Below, one piece after another: positions 49,205-57,069 of a DNA stretch of 64,000 nucleotides. The notes under the pieces were generated by a model that was given only the letters and a program-made list of their open reading frames with translations, ran no database searches and had not been told where the DNA came from. Position numbers and translations under genes: made by a program. The first letter of the stretch is position 1, and every line of letters begins with the position of its first letter. This DNA comes from Rudanella lutea DSM 19387 (GTDB lineage Bacteria; Bacteroidota; Bacteroidia; Cytophagales; Spirosomataceae). The DNA lies in assembly GCF_000383955.1 (NCBI RefSeq), contig NZ_KB913013.1, forward strand, positions 1,952,277-2,016,276, given 5' to 3'.

Positions 49205-49576
49205 AGTATTTTACTCTCTTTCAGTAGCATACCTCCTTTTTACGCCTGCTGATACCTGACCCCGGCTGCCTGAAGTTGTTCGGGGCTTTACCCGTGCCGC
49301 TTATCGGTACGGGCGGTTTGTTACGGCCTATTGTTAAATGCTATCACGTTGCAACCCTCGGGGCCGTCCTGTGGCAACGCCAAAGCATTGGGCAGTACAC
49401 GCTCTCGGGTCTACCGTTGCCACGGTAAACTCTAATTGCTTTCTAATTAGAGACTAATTCAAGCCTAACCCCTCTGTCTCACCTTTGTTCTGTCAATCAA
49501 CGACAGGCTAATGAACCAAACAACTTGCACCGGACATCCGGGTAAGACGCCATAAACTAAACAACAAATAACCATC
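49205..49576. other. Gap with hairpins and array C
   Basis: These 372 bases hold no gene. CCCCG/CGGGG (49260-49264/49281-49285) followed by CTTT and the stronger CCCGTGCCG/CGGTACGGG (49291-49299/49305-49313) are candidate stops for the small membrane protein transcript. Array C lies at 49430-49487, giving the downstream lipoprotein gene a leader of about 80 bases. Confidence 0.6.
49430..49487 (+). promoter_or_regulatory. Phased four-box array and -7 element (array C)
   Basis: CTCTAAT, TTCTAAT, GACTAAT and GCCTAAC start at 49430, 49441, 49452 and 49463, exactly 11 bp apart. CACCTTTG (49480-49487) is the -7 box; its TTTG starts 21 bp after box 4. The first two boxes also form a CTCTAATT/AATTAGAG hairpin. 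The promoter reads into the prohibitin-like lipoprotein gene. Confidence 0.72.
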
Positions 49577-50365
49577 ATGAAACCCCAATCATTCATCATA
49601 GCTGGTATGGCCCTCCTAACTCTCAGTAGCTGCGCGGTAGTCCGTCAGGGTGAGGTAGGCGTAAAGCGCACTCTTGGTAAAATTCAGCCGACGGCCCTCT
49701 CTGAAGGCCCCAAAGTCTTCAATCCGTTTATTACGCGCATTATTAAAGTACCTACCCGCACCGTCAATATTGAAGTTCGTTCTCCATTACCTTCCAAAGA
49801 GGGTCTGACGGTTCAGTCGGATGTATCTATTCTGTACCGGGTAGAAGGTGCTCAAGCCCCCAAGATTGTGGAGCAGATTGGTCGCTCATACGAAGAAGTC
49901 GTGATTCTGCCCGTATTCCGCTCGGCCGTAGCCGATGTAGCCTCTCGCTATTTTGCGAAAGACATGCACACGGGGCAGCGGGCCGAAATTGAAAAGGCCA
50001 TTCGGGAGCTAATGACCCAACAACTCAAAGGGCGGGGATTCCTGGTAGAATCGGTACTGCTCAAAAGCATTTCGTTGCCCCCCGGCCTGACCAAGGCAAT
50101 TGAAGATAAACTGGCGGCTGAGCAGGATGCCCAACGCATGCAGTTTGTACTCGACAAGGAGCGGCAGGAAGCGCAACGCCGGGTCATCGAAGCCGAAGGT
50201 GTACGCGATGCTCAGAAGATCATCAATGAGGGATTAACCCCTATGCTGATCAAGTTCAAGTCGATTGAGGCTTTTAATAAGTTGGCTAATTCGCCCAACA
50301 CCAAGGTTATTTTCACCAATGGCGATGCTCCTCTCCTGATGGCGCAGGACGCCAAACTGGAATAA
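49577..50365 (+). CDS. Prohibitin/SPFH-domain lipoprotein
   Basis: A 262-residue Band 7/prohibitin-family protein, normally a scaffold of membrane microdomains that guards membrane proteases. The SPFH domain (about 22-190) has VRQGEVGVKRTLGKI and the LPPGLTKAIEDKLAAEQDAQRMQF hinge (split: LPPGLTKAIEDKLAAEQ then DAQRMQF), followed by a coiled coil (RQEAQRRVIEAEGVRDAQK). Instead of the usual N-terminal membrane helix it begins with a lipoprotein signal whose lipobox is LSSC (Cys at about 19), so it should be lipid-anchored on the periplasmic side. Its promoter carries array C, which suggests envelope-stress control by two-component system 2. Confidence 0.9.
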   Translation: MKPQSFIIAGMALLTLSSCAVVRQGEVGVKRTLGKIQPTALSEGPKVFNPFITRIIKVPTRTVNIEVRSPLPSKEGLTVQSDVSILYRVEGAQAPKIVEQIGRSYEEVVILPVFRSAVADVASRYFAKDMHTGQRAEIEKAIRELMTQQLKGRGFLVESVLLKSISLPPGLTKAIEDKLAAEQDAQRMQFVLDKERQEAQRRVIEAEGVRDAQKIINEGLTPMLIKFKSIEAFNKLANSPNTKVIFTNGDAPLLMAQDAKLE

Positions 50366-50437
50366 CACAATCTCACCAAGCTCCTGTTGACCTTACTCAG
50401 ACTTGAGCTCATCCATACCCTTCATACCTTCTTTTTT

Positions 50438-50472
50438 AGAGATGGCATTTCAGTAAGGGAGATGCCATCTCT
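50438..50472. terminator. Hairpin with GAGATGGC stem after the prohibitin-like gene
   Basis: AGAGATGGCAT (50438-50448) pairs with ATGCCATCTCT (50462-50472). T6 stands before it, so the T-run follows only when read on the minus strand. The stem words match the hairpins at 37935 and 60012. Confidence 0.55.
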
Positions 50473-50525
50473 TCATGTACAGCCCCAAAAACCTTAAAAA
50501 AGTACAGAAAATTATACAGTTCATC

Positions 50526-51272
50526 ATGACAACTATATTACGGTCCGTTGTGGCCATGCTTGTAGGGATTATTGGTTTGGGTTTGAGTGCCAAGGCTCAA
50601 CAAAACCTCTTCAACATTCCCTCTGGCGATATTACGCCCGAAAAGAAAGTCTTTTACCAGCATCAACTCAATGTGTACACAAAACAAATTGAATCGAAAG
50701 GGCACTTTGTGTATGGCTTGGGCAAAGGCTGGGATGCCGGTGTAAATGTGGTAGGCAAAGCGGCCTATTTTCGGCCACGATGGCGGTTAAATCACAACGA
50801 CGAACGTCGGCTGGGGTCGGTTTCGCCTATTGTACTGGCTACACTTCAGAAACAGTTTAAGGTATCGCCCCGGGTAGCGGTCAATCTCGGTACCCAATCG
50901 GGAACCAACCTGTTTAGCCATACCACCCGGCGTGAGTTTGCGCACTTTACTTACGGGCTGGTTAAATACGAACTCAGCCCCGGCCGTAAGGTAGTAGCCG
51001 GGCCTTACGTCAGTAACTCAGCCTTTGCCGGTGCTGGCAACCATACAGGTCTGATGCTGGGTTATGAATGGAAACTAAATGATAAATGGTACCTGATGGG
51101 CGACTGGATTTCGGGGCGCAACGAGCAAAGCGTAGGCGTAGCCGGCGTCATGTATTGGGCTACCAAACACGTGCAGTTTTGCGCCGGAGCCATTCTGCCC
51201 AACCCCCAAACACCCAAACAAAACGGAATTGTGTTTGAAATCAATATTCTGGGCTGGGATGCCGACCATTAA
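50526..51272 (+). CDS. Secreted, probably outer-membrane barrel protein of unknown function
   Basis: A 248-residue protein with a signal peptide (cut after LSAKAQ). The body is rich in aromatic, alternating strands (FVYGLGKGWDAGVNVVG, AYFRPRWRLN, WKLNDKWYLMGDWISG, HVQFCAGAILPNP), as in small outer-membrane porin-like proteins. I do not recognise a named family. ATG 50526 is chosen because it opens the signal peptide. It stands 160 bases behind the prohibitin-like gene, beyond a hairpin, so it could be read through or separately. Confidence 0.75.
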   Translation: MTTILRSVVAMLVGIIGLGLSAKAQQNLFNIPSGDITPEKKVFYQHQLNVYTKQIESKGHFVYGLGKGWDAGVNVVGKAAYFRPRWRLNHNDERRLGSVSPIVLATLQKQFKVSPRVAVNLGTQSGTNLFSHTTRREFAHFTYGLVKYELSPGRKVVAGPYVSNSAFAGAGNHTGLMLGYEWKLNDKWYLMGDWISGRNEQSVGVAGVMYWATKHVQFCAGAILPNPQTPKQNGIVFEINILGWDADH

Positions 51273-51289
51273 TATCACGCCAATAAATC

Positions 51290-51400
51290 CTTAAGTGAAT
51301 GAATAATGTAAAATGCATAATTGAATTTCCTACTCAAAACCAGTCATTTAATTGTACATTTCACTTTGTTCATTATACATTTAATTCAGTCTGAGTACTT
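51290..51400. repeat. AATGTA/AATAATG inverted-repeat element (copy 3)
   Basis: The left arm has GAATGAATAATGTAAAATGC; the right arm, read inverted, AAATGTATAATGAACAAAG and AATGTACAATTAAATGAC. It separates two convergent genes. A GGCTATTCG/CGAATAG type hairpin (about 51440-51468: ACGAATAGACCCG and CGGGCTATTCGT) follows and could act as a terminator. Confidence 0.6.
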
Positions 51401-51496
51401 AATTCCTGTAAATCATAAACTAAGGATTCAGCCTTTTACACGAATAGACCCGTTTACCGGGCTATTCGTATAATCTAAGCAGGCTCAAGATAGCCA

Positions 51497-53044
51497 CTAC
51501 CCCACAATGAGTTTCTGGCCTGGCTTGAGGGCATTGCCCCGGATTTTATTAACTTTCTTCAGTTGCTCAATCGTCAGGCCGTCGTACCGCTGGGCAATGT
51601 TCCAGAGGGTGTCGCCCTGCTGTACCCGGTGGTAACGGGTTTTGATCGGCTTGCGGGCGGCTACCGACTTCGTTTTGGTGGCTTTCGACGTACCCTGATC
51701 GGCCAGGGCTTCGGCCTGGGTTTCGCCTACATCGCTCAGGATAACCAGCTTTTGCCCTACCGCAACGGTGTTCGACGTAAGCTTGTTCCACTTTTTCAGG
51801 TCGTACAGCTCTACCCCAAACCGCTCGGCAACCCGGAATAGCCCTTCACCTTTCTTCACCACGTACGTGATCTTTTTGGGCTTCTGCACCAACACTTCGT
51901 CCACATCGTCGGGGGCGGGTTCGTCATCACTCAGGATGGGCGCATTTGAGGCCAACAGTGTCGTGGGCTGTTGCGCACTTAACCGCGACAACGAAAACCG
52001 GTCGTTATCCTGCACCTGTTTGAGGGCATCGTACTGAACTCCCTCGGCATCGGCCAGCAGAATATGATCCATCACGTTGGGCATCCGGCTCGCCGAATCC
52101 AGAATTGCCTTCCGATGCCGCTCAAAATACGCAAACTGATCGCTGGGCACACGGAGCATAAAGTTGCGCGTGTACGGAGGCAACACCCCCGTTGTGATGT
52201 GCGGGTTCAGTTTCTGCATATCAGACACGGGAATGCCGGTCTGTTTGGCAAACGTGACTACGTTGAAGTAGTTGTTCACGTGAATCGTATCGAACGGAAT
52301 AGGATAATCAGGCGCTTCGGGCGTAATACCGTGGTCGGCGGCATAGTTAATTACGTACGTAAAGGCGATAAACTGCGGTACGTAGGCCCGGGTTTCTTTG
52401 GGCAGGTAGTCGTAAATCGTCCAGAACGAGTCGCCCCCCGACCGGCGCATGGCGCGCTTCACGGTGCCGGGCCCCGAGTTGTAAGCCGCCAGAGCCAGCG
52501 GCCAGTCGCCGAAAATACGGTACAAGTCGCGGAGGTACTTACAGGCGGCTTCGGTCGCTTTTACGGGCTCCATCCGCTCGTCAACGTAATCGTCCTGATA
52601 CAAACGCATATCGCGGCCGGTGCCGGGCATAAACTGCCAAAGACCACCCGCACCCGCGTGCGACACGGCTCGGGGATTAAGCCCCGACTCCACAATCGAG
52701 AGGTATTTCAGTTCGTCGGGGAGGTTGTACTGAGCCAGCAAACGCTCATACAGTGGGAAGAACATCGGCATCCGCTCCAGCATGGTGCGGGTGTAGCTGG
52801 GTTTCCTGAACAAAAAGTGATCGACAAACCCATGAACCGTTTTATGGTACGGCAGCGGAATGGTTTTCTGCAACTTGGGCAGCCGTTCCTGCAGGAGCGC
52901 TGCGGGTACCGAGGGGGTACTGGTGTATTCTTCAACCACCACCACTGAATCGGCGCGGGTGGTATCGGCCGCAAACGGGCGGGCCGCCAAACAAACTGTA
53001 CTGAAACCAAGCAGGCTCACAATCACAACGGCTGCTTTCCTCAT
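51497..53044 (-). CDS. MltD-like lytic transglycosylase with two LysM domains
   Basis: A 515-residue exported murein hydrolase. A signal peptide (STVCLA) is followed by a Pro/Ala/Thr stretch, then the SLT domain (about 115-260) with the catalytic Glu in SIVESGLNPRAVS, GLWQFMPGTGRDM and YNSGPGTVKRAM. Two C-terminal LysM modules (YVVKKGEGLFRVAERFGVE near 405 and HRVQQGDTLWNIAQRYDG near 470) bind glycan strands. It cleaves peptidoglycan with 1,6-anhydro product formation during wall growth or machine insertion. ATG 53044 opens the signal peptide. It seems to be a single-gene unit between two repeat copies. Confidence 0.94.
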   Translation of the reverse strand: MRKAAVVIVSLLGFSTVCLAARPFAADTTRADSVVVVEEYTSTPSVPAALLQERLPKLQKTIPLPYHKTVHGFVDHFLFRKPSYTRTMLERMPMFFPLYERLLAQYNLPDELKYLSIVESGLNPRAVSHAGAGGLWQFMPGTGRDMRLYQDDYVDERMEPVKATEAACKYLRDLYRIFGDWPLALAAYNSGPGTVKRAMRRSGGDSFWTIYDYLPKETRAYVPQFIAFTYVINYAADHGITPEAPDYPIPFDTIHVNNYFNVVTFAKQTGIPVSDMQKLNPHITTGVLPPYTRNFMLRVPSDQFAYFERHRKAILDSASRMPNVMDHILLADAEGVQYDALKQVQDNDRFSLSRLSAQQPTTLLASNAPILSDDEPAPDDVDEVLVQKPKKITYVVKKGEGLFRVAERFGVELYDLKKWNKLTSNTVAVGQKLVILSDVGETQAEALADQGTSKATKTKSVAARKPIKTRYHRVQQGDTLWNIAQRYDGLTIEQLKKVNKIRGNALKPGQKLIVG

Positions 53045-53079
53045 GCTGCGTTTTGGTTTTAGGGGTTTATCAGAAAATG

Positions 53080-53172
53080 CATAATGAATAATGGATGATG
53101 AACAACAAGTAGTTACACTGATTATCAATCCCTTAAATATTCATTGTACACTATACATTATACAGTCAGTTC
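53080..53172. repeat. AATGTA/AATAATG inverted-repeat element (copy 4)
   Basis: Left words ATAATGAATAATGGATGATG; right words, read inverted, TATAATGTATAGTGTACAATGA; the centre is CTGATTATCA. It lies between gatA and the transglycosylase gene. Downstream, near 53224-53262, a GGGCGGCC and a CAAAGACCTTACAGGTTT remnant follow. Confidence 0.6.
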
Positions 53173-53248
53173 TAACCGGACACTCAAATTTACGAATTGG
53201 TTAAAACTCAAACCAGTAATCCGGGCGGCCGGAAACGTCTCAAAGACC

Positions 53249-54697
53249 TTACAGGTTTAACGTAATCTCCTGTGCTATAGCCACCAATGAGGCTTCCGCG
53301 AAAGGTGGAGCCATCAGTTGCAGGCCAATGGGCAAACCCTCGGGCGTAGTACCGTTGGGAATCGATATAGCCGGGTAACCCACCACATTAGCCTGAACGG
53401 TGAAAATGTCGGCTAAGTACATCTGAAGCGGGTCGTCGTCGGGATTTCGTCTGGTTTTTTCACCCAATTTAAATGCCGGGCTGGGCGTAGTAGGCGACAG
53501 GAGAAAATCGTACTCGGCAAATAACCGCTCCGTCTCTTCCCGAATCAGCCGACGAACCTGCTGCGCCTTGGTGTAATAGGCGTCGTAATAGCTGGCACTC
53601 AGGGCAAACGTCCCGAGTAAAATCCGCCGACGTACCTCAGCCCCGAAGCCCTCAGTCCGGCTCTTTTTGTACAGCTCAATCAGATCGGTGGCCTCGGCGG
53701 TCCGGTGGCCGTAGCGCACCCCATCAAACCGCGACAGGTTCGAGCTGGCTTCGGCGGTTGTCAGAATATAATACGTAGGCAACAGCGAATCGAGCAGCGA
53801 CAAGCTCACCGGTTCTACCGTATGGCCAGCCGCCCGCAGGGCATCGAGCGTTCGCTGGGTGGCTTCGCGAATGCTTGCATCCACACCGGGGCTCTCTACC
53901 CCATCGCGGAGGTACGCAATGCGCCGGGGCTTAGAAGCCGTTTGGGTAGCCTCACTGTAGGCTTCCACCGGACGGTTCGACACGGTGCTGTCGAATTCGT
54001 CGGGGCCGGCCATGATTTCGAGCAGAAGGGCGCAATCAGCGGGGGTATGCGCAATGGGCCCCACGCAATCGAACGAGGACGCGTAGGCAATCAGGCCCCA
54101 GCGGCTGATACGCCCGTAAGTGGGCTTGAGACCTGTAACGCCACAAAAAGCGGCCGGCTGCCGAACCGAGCCCCCCGTATCGGAGCCGATACTGGCTAAA
54201 CAAAGACCTGCCTGCACAGCCACCGCCGAGCCACCACTCGACCCACCCGGCACCCGCGTAGGGTCGGCCGCGTTACGGACGGGCCCAAACGCCGACGTCT
54301 CGTTCGACGACCCCATGGCAAACTCGTCGCAATTTTGGCGGCCTATCACAATGGCGTCTTCATCGAGCAACCGTTGTACGGCCGTGGCCGTAAACTGAGC
54401 CACGAAGCCATCGAGCATGTGGCTACCCGCCTGCAAGCCATGGCCAGTATGGCTGAGTACATCTTTCAGGCCGATGACCATCCCCGCCAGCCGTCCTACC
54501 GGTTGGTTGGCCGCCCGGCGCCGGTCAAGGTCATCGGCACGTTGGCGGGCCTCCTCGGCATAGACCTCCGTAAAAACGTTGAGATGCTGGTTCTGCTCAA
54601 TACGGGCGAGATACCCATCCACCAGTTGACGGCAGGTAATGATACCCGCCCGGAGGTCGGCCTGAACCAAAGAAAAGCTACGGTAGTAATCGGTCAC
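53249..54697 (-). CDS. gatA: Aspartyl/glutamyl-tRNA amidotransferase subunit A
   Basis: A 482-residue amidase-signature enzyme. The catalytic triad is visible: K78 in GLKDVLSH, S153 in PGGSSGGSAVAV and S177 in SDTGGSVRQPA; the QNCDEFAMGSSNETSAFGP and GPDEFDSTVSN segments are typical for GatA rather than other amidases. With GatB and GatC it converts misacylated Glu-tRNA(Gln) or Asp-tRNA(Asn). I choose GTG 54697 (TDYYRSFSLVQ); the in-frame TTG at 54718 is less likely. gatB and gatC are not in this window. Confidence 0.93.
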   Translation of the reverse strand: MTDYYRSFSLVQADLRAGIITCRQLVDGYLARIEQNQHLNVFTEVYAEEARQRADDLDRRRAANQPVGRLAGMVIGLKDVLSHTGHGLQAGSHMLDGFVAQFTATAVQRLLDEDAIVIGRQNCDEFAMGSSNETSAFGPVRNAADPTRVPGGSSGGSAVAVQAGLCLASIGSDTGGSVRQPAAFCGVTGLKPTYGRISRWGLIAYASSFDCVGPIAHTPADCALLLEIMAGPDEFDSTVSNRPVEAYSEATQTASKPRRIAYLRDGVESPGVDASIREATQRTLDALRAAGHTVEPVSLSLLDSLLPTYYILTTAEASSNLSRFDGVRYGHRTAEATDLIELYKKSRTEGFGAEVRRRILLGTFALSASYYDAYYTKAQQVRRLIREETERLFAEYDFLLSPTTPSPAFKLGEKTRRNPDDDPLQMYLADIFTVQANVVGYPAISIPNGTTPEGLPIGLQLMAPPFAEASLVAIAQEITLNL

Positions 54698-54746
54698 GAT
54701 ATGAAAGTCAAAAGCCAAAAATCGCTATGGAGGGGCAAAAAGTCAA

Positions 54747-54815
54747 AAGTCGCAGATCAAAAGTCGACCTACGCAGTCATGATGAATGCGTCAACCGACT
54801 TTTGATCTGCGACTT
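54747..54815. repeat. Perfect 20-nt inverted repeat between gatA and tatA
   Basis: AAGTCGCAGATCAAAAGTCG (54747-54766) is mirrored exactly at 54796-54815. The 29-base loop holds a further ACGCA/TGCGT pair (54771-54775/54787-54791). Shorter AGTCAAAAG words at 54706-54715 and 54741-54750 repeat the arm, so the element seems to have grown by word duplication. Confidence 0.75.
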
Positions 54816-54846
54816 CAGGCCGCGTGGGCGGCTCGACAAATTCTGC

Positions 54847-55050
54847 TTATTTCGTTTCTCTCAGTCCGTCCTCGATGTTCTCGCGAACGTCTTTCGTAGC
54901 ATCCTTAAACTCACGGATGCCTTTCCCCAGACCACGGGCCAATTCGGGGAGTTTTTTCGCGCCGAACATCAGGACGATCACTGCAAAGATCAGAATCAAT
55001 TCTCCTGTGCCCAGTCCTCCAAGGAAACCTAAAATGGATGCGAAAGTCAT
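54847..55050 (-). CDS. tatA: Sec-independent translocase protein TatA
   Basis: A 67-residue TatA/E: short N-terminus, one membrane helix (GTGELILIFAVIVLMFGAKK), the FG hinge and the amphipathic helix LPELARGLGKGIREFKDA, then an acidic tail. It forms the pore of twin-arginine translocation, which fits the two proteins with twin-arginine-like signals at 5891 and 7246. ATG 55050 is chosen; the frame runs on upstream without similarity. A -7 box TAACTTTG lies at 55081-55074, 24 bases before the ATG. tatC is not in the window. Confidence 0.95.
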   Translation of the reverse strand: MTFASILGFLGGLGTGELILIFAVIVLMFGAKKLPELARGLGKGIREFKDATKDVRENIEDGLRETK

Positions 55051-55073
55051 AATTTTTGGGATTTGAATATATG

Positions 55074-55081
55074 CAAAGTTA
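55074..55081 (-). promoter_or_regulatory. Candidate -7 box of tatA
   Basis: TAACTTTG on the minus strand matches TAnnTTTG; the leader would be short (about 18 bases). Confidence 0.5.
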
Positions 55082-55089
55082 AAGTAAAA

Positions 55090-55189
55090 GAACGTAAAAT
55101 GAATAATGCAGAATGAATAATCAACTGTCTGACAAGTCGGCCCAAAGCCCCTTATCAACCATTATTCATTAACCATTCCTCATTACAGG
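55090..55189. repeat. AATGTA/AATAATG inverted-repeat element (copy 5)
   Basis: Left words AAAATGAATAATGCAGAATG; right words, read inverted, GTAATGAGGAATGGTTAATG and AATAATGGTTGATAA. The centre is not conserved (CTGACAAGTCGGCC). It lies between the DUF1232 gene and the tatA promoter. Confidence 0.55.
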
Positions 55190-55615
55190 TTAGCCAATCG
55201 GGATAATATCCTTCCGGCTCTCCCACTGCGCAAACTTCTCCAGGTCGTCTTTCACCGAACTGAAAAGCCACACCAGCAGGGCAATATCGTCGGTCAGACC
55301 AATTACCGGCAGCAAGTCCGGAATAAAGTCCAGGGGCGACACAAAGTAAATCAGTACCGCCAGCATCCGGAGCAGTGTTTTCCAGGGTATCTCGCGATAC
55401 TCGCCCGACGCGTACGCTTTGAGCAGGCGGGTCAACAGGCTAAGCTGCGCGCGAAGGCCTGCGTTGGCTCCCGAGAGGCCACCCGACTTCTGAAGGGCGT
55501 CCTGTACTAATTTCAGGATACTGCGGCTGTTTTTGGCCGTTCGGTAAGCGCGACCGCCTGCCGACCGAAAAAAAACTGATTTGAGCACACGCGACAAAAG
55601 ACTGCTTTTTTCCAT
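55190..55615 (-). CDS. YkvA/DUF1232 family membrane protein
   Basis: A 141-residue protein. The family core is YFVSPLDFIPDLLPVIGLTDDIALL (named in two parts: YFVSPLDFIPDLLP and VIGLTDDIALL) at about 90-118, with one or two short membrane segments; the N-terminal half is basic and helical (SAGGRAYRTAKNSRSILKL). The biochemical role of the family is unknown. It is divergent from mdh. Confidence 0.88.
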   Translation of the reverse strand: MEKSSLLSRVLKSVFFRSAGGRAYRTAKNSRSILKLVQDALQKSGGLSGANAGLRAQLSLLTRLLKAYASGEYREIPWKTLLRMLAVLIYFVSPLDFIPDLLPVIGLTDDIALLVWLFSSVKDDLEKFAQWESRKDIIPIG

Positions 55616-55815
55616 CTATACTTTTGTTGGCCGGTTGTTTGGGTGAAAAGATCATGGTGGAACCGTCCAGCCGTATAACATCAAACAGGTCGAATATATT
55701 TCAAAACCGAGCCACAGGCCCAATTTATTTTGCAAGGCCGGAGCGCACCGTGGGCGGCAAACCGGTTTACAAAAAGATGTGGGCGGTTTACCATATCTCT
55801 TTCAAAATAGATTGG

Positions 55816-55843
55816 TTTGTCCACAATCCAGGCTGTAATTTTG
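55816..55843 (+). promoter_or_regulatory. Promoter of mdh (-33 and -7)
   Basis: TTTG at 55816-55819 and TAATTTTG at 55836-55843 fit the Bacteroidota -33/-7 pair, with 16 bases between (slightly short). The leader would be about 42 bases. Confidence 0.55.
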
Positions 55844-55892
55844 CGGCCGGTTTCAAAACGTCAAAACCCGGACAGCAGTCCTTTATAACCGT

Positions 55893-56834
55893 ATGAAAAT
55901 AACCGTAGTAGGAGCGGGTGCCGTTGGGGCAACCTGCGCCGATAACATCGCCCGCCGTCAGCTCGCTCAGGAAGTCGTATTGCTCGACATCAAAGAAGGT
56001 CTCAGCGAAGGCAAGGCACTCGATATGTTTCAGACGGCCACCCTTTGTGGCTTCGATACCAAAATCACGGGTTCTACCAATGATTACGCAAAAACAGCGG
56101 GTTCAGATGTAGTCGTGATCACGTCGGGTCTGCCGCGCAAGCCCGGTATGACGCGTGAAGAACTGATTGGCACCAACGCCAATATCGTGAAAGGCGTGAC
56201 CGACAACATCCTGAAACATTCTCCCGAAGCGATTATCATCATTGTGTCGAACCCAATGGACACCATGACGTACCTGTCGCTCAAAACATCAGGGCTGCCC
56301 AAAAACCGGATCATCGGTATGGGTGGTATTCTTGACTCGGCCCGGTTCAAAACGTATCTGTCACTGGCTCTCGACTGCCCCCCCAACGATATTCAGGGCA
56401 CGGTAATTGGCGGTCACGGCGATACGACCATGATCCCGCTGACGCGCCTGGCTACCCGCAACGGTATTCCGGTTGGTCAGTTCCTCGACGGTGAGACCCT
56501 CCAGAAAGTGGCGGCCGATACCATGGTGGGTGGTGCTACCCTGACCAAACTGATTGGTACGTCGGCCTGGTACGCACCGGGTGCTGCCGTTGCCGAACTG
56601 GTTGAGAGCATCGTGCGCGATCAGAAACACATTTTCCCCTGCTGCGTAGCCCTCGACGGAGAGTACGGTCAGTCAGACATCTGCCTCGGTGTACCCGTGG
56701 TAATCGGCAAAAACGGCTGGGAGCAAATTATCGACTACAAACTGAACGACGAAGAGCAGGCGGCCTTCAACAAGTCGGCTGATGCCGTTCGGAACATGAA
56801 CGACGTACTGAAGACCCTCGATCTGGGGATTTAA
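55893..56834 (+). CDS. mdh: Malate dehydrogenase (LDH-like type)
   Basis: A 313-residue NAD-dependent malate dehydrogenase of the tricarboxylic acid cycle. The Rossmann motif GAGAVGAT is at 7-14, the substrate loop SGLPRKPGMTREEL holds the arginines specific for malate, and the catalytic H175 is in GGHGDTTM. Length and sequence are typical for Bacteroidota MDH, more similar to lactate dehydrogenases than to the E. coli enzyme. It has its own promoter and is followed by a repeat element. Confidence 0.96.
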   Translation: MKITVVGAGAVGATCADNIARRQLAQEVVLLDIKEGLSEGKALDMFQTATLCGFDTKITGSTNDYAKTAGSDVVVITSGLPRKPGMTREELIGTNANIVKGVTDNILKHSPEAIIIIVSNPMDTMTYLSLKTSGLPKNRIIGMGGILDSARFKTYLSLALDCPPNDIQGTVIGGHGDTTMIPLTRLATRNGIPVGQFLDGETLQKVAADTMVGGATLTKLIGTSAWYAPGAAVAELVESIVRDQKHIFPCCVALDGEYGQSDICLGVPVVIGKNGWEQIIDYKLNDEEQAAFNKSADAVRNMNDVLKTLDLGI

Positions 56835-56837
56835 TTT

Positions 56838-56925
56838 AATGTACAATGGGTAATGTGTAATGAACACTGATTGCCAGTCCATTCATTATTCATTGTACAT
56901 TACCCATTATACATTACCTCAAGTC
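56838..56925. repeat. AATGTA/AATAATG inverted-repeat element (copy 6)
   Basis: This copy pairs best: ATGTACAATGGGTAATGTGT (from 56839) faces ATTGTACATTACCCATTATA (from 56900) in inverted order, with GAACACTGATTGCCAGTCC and CATTCATTATT words between. It starts 4 bases after the mdh stop and may serve as its transcript end. Confidence 0.65.
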
Positions 56926-57006
56926 GTTTCGGGGTTTTAGTGTAGGGTTCATGGTTCTCTCCCTCATGCATCCTTTCAATGCACTAAGAACCCAAACTAC
57001 CTAACT

Positions 57007-57054
57007 GAGTGATTGAGTGAAAACTACCTTTGGGATGGCGTTCGCTCAATCACT
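57007..57054. promoter_or_regulatory. Inverted repeat flanking a -7 box
   Basis: GAGTGATTGAG (57007-57017) is mirrored by CTCAATCACTC (57045-57055). Between them lies TACCTTTG (57025-57032), a full match to TAnnTTTG, 37 bases before the LolA-like ATG. The layout would let a hairpin or a dimeric regulator cover the promoter. Confidence 0.5.
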
Positions 57055-57069
57055 CCCTATTTTTCATCC

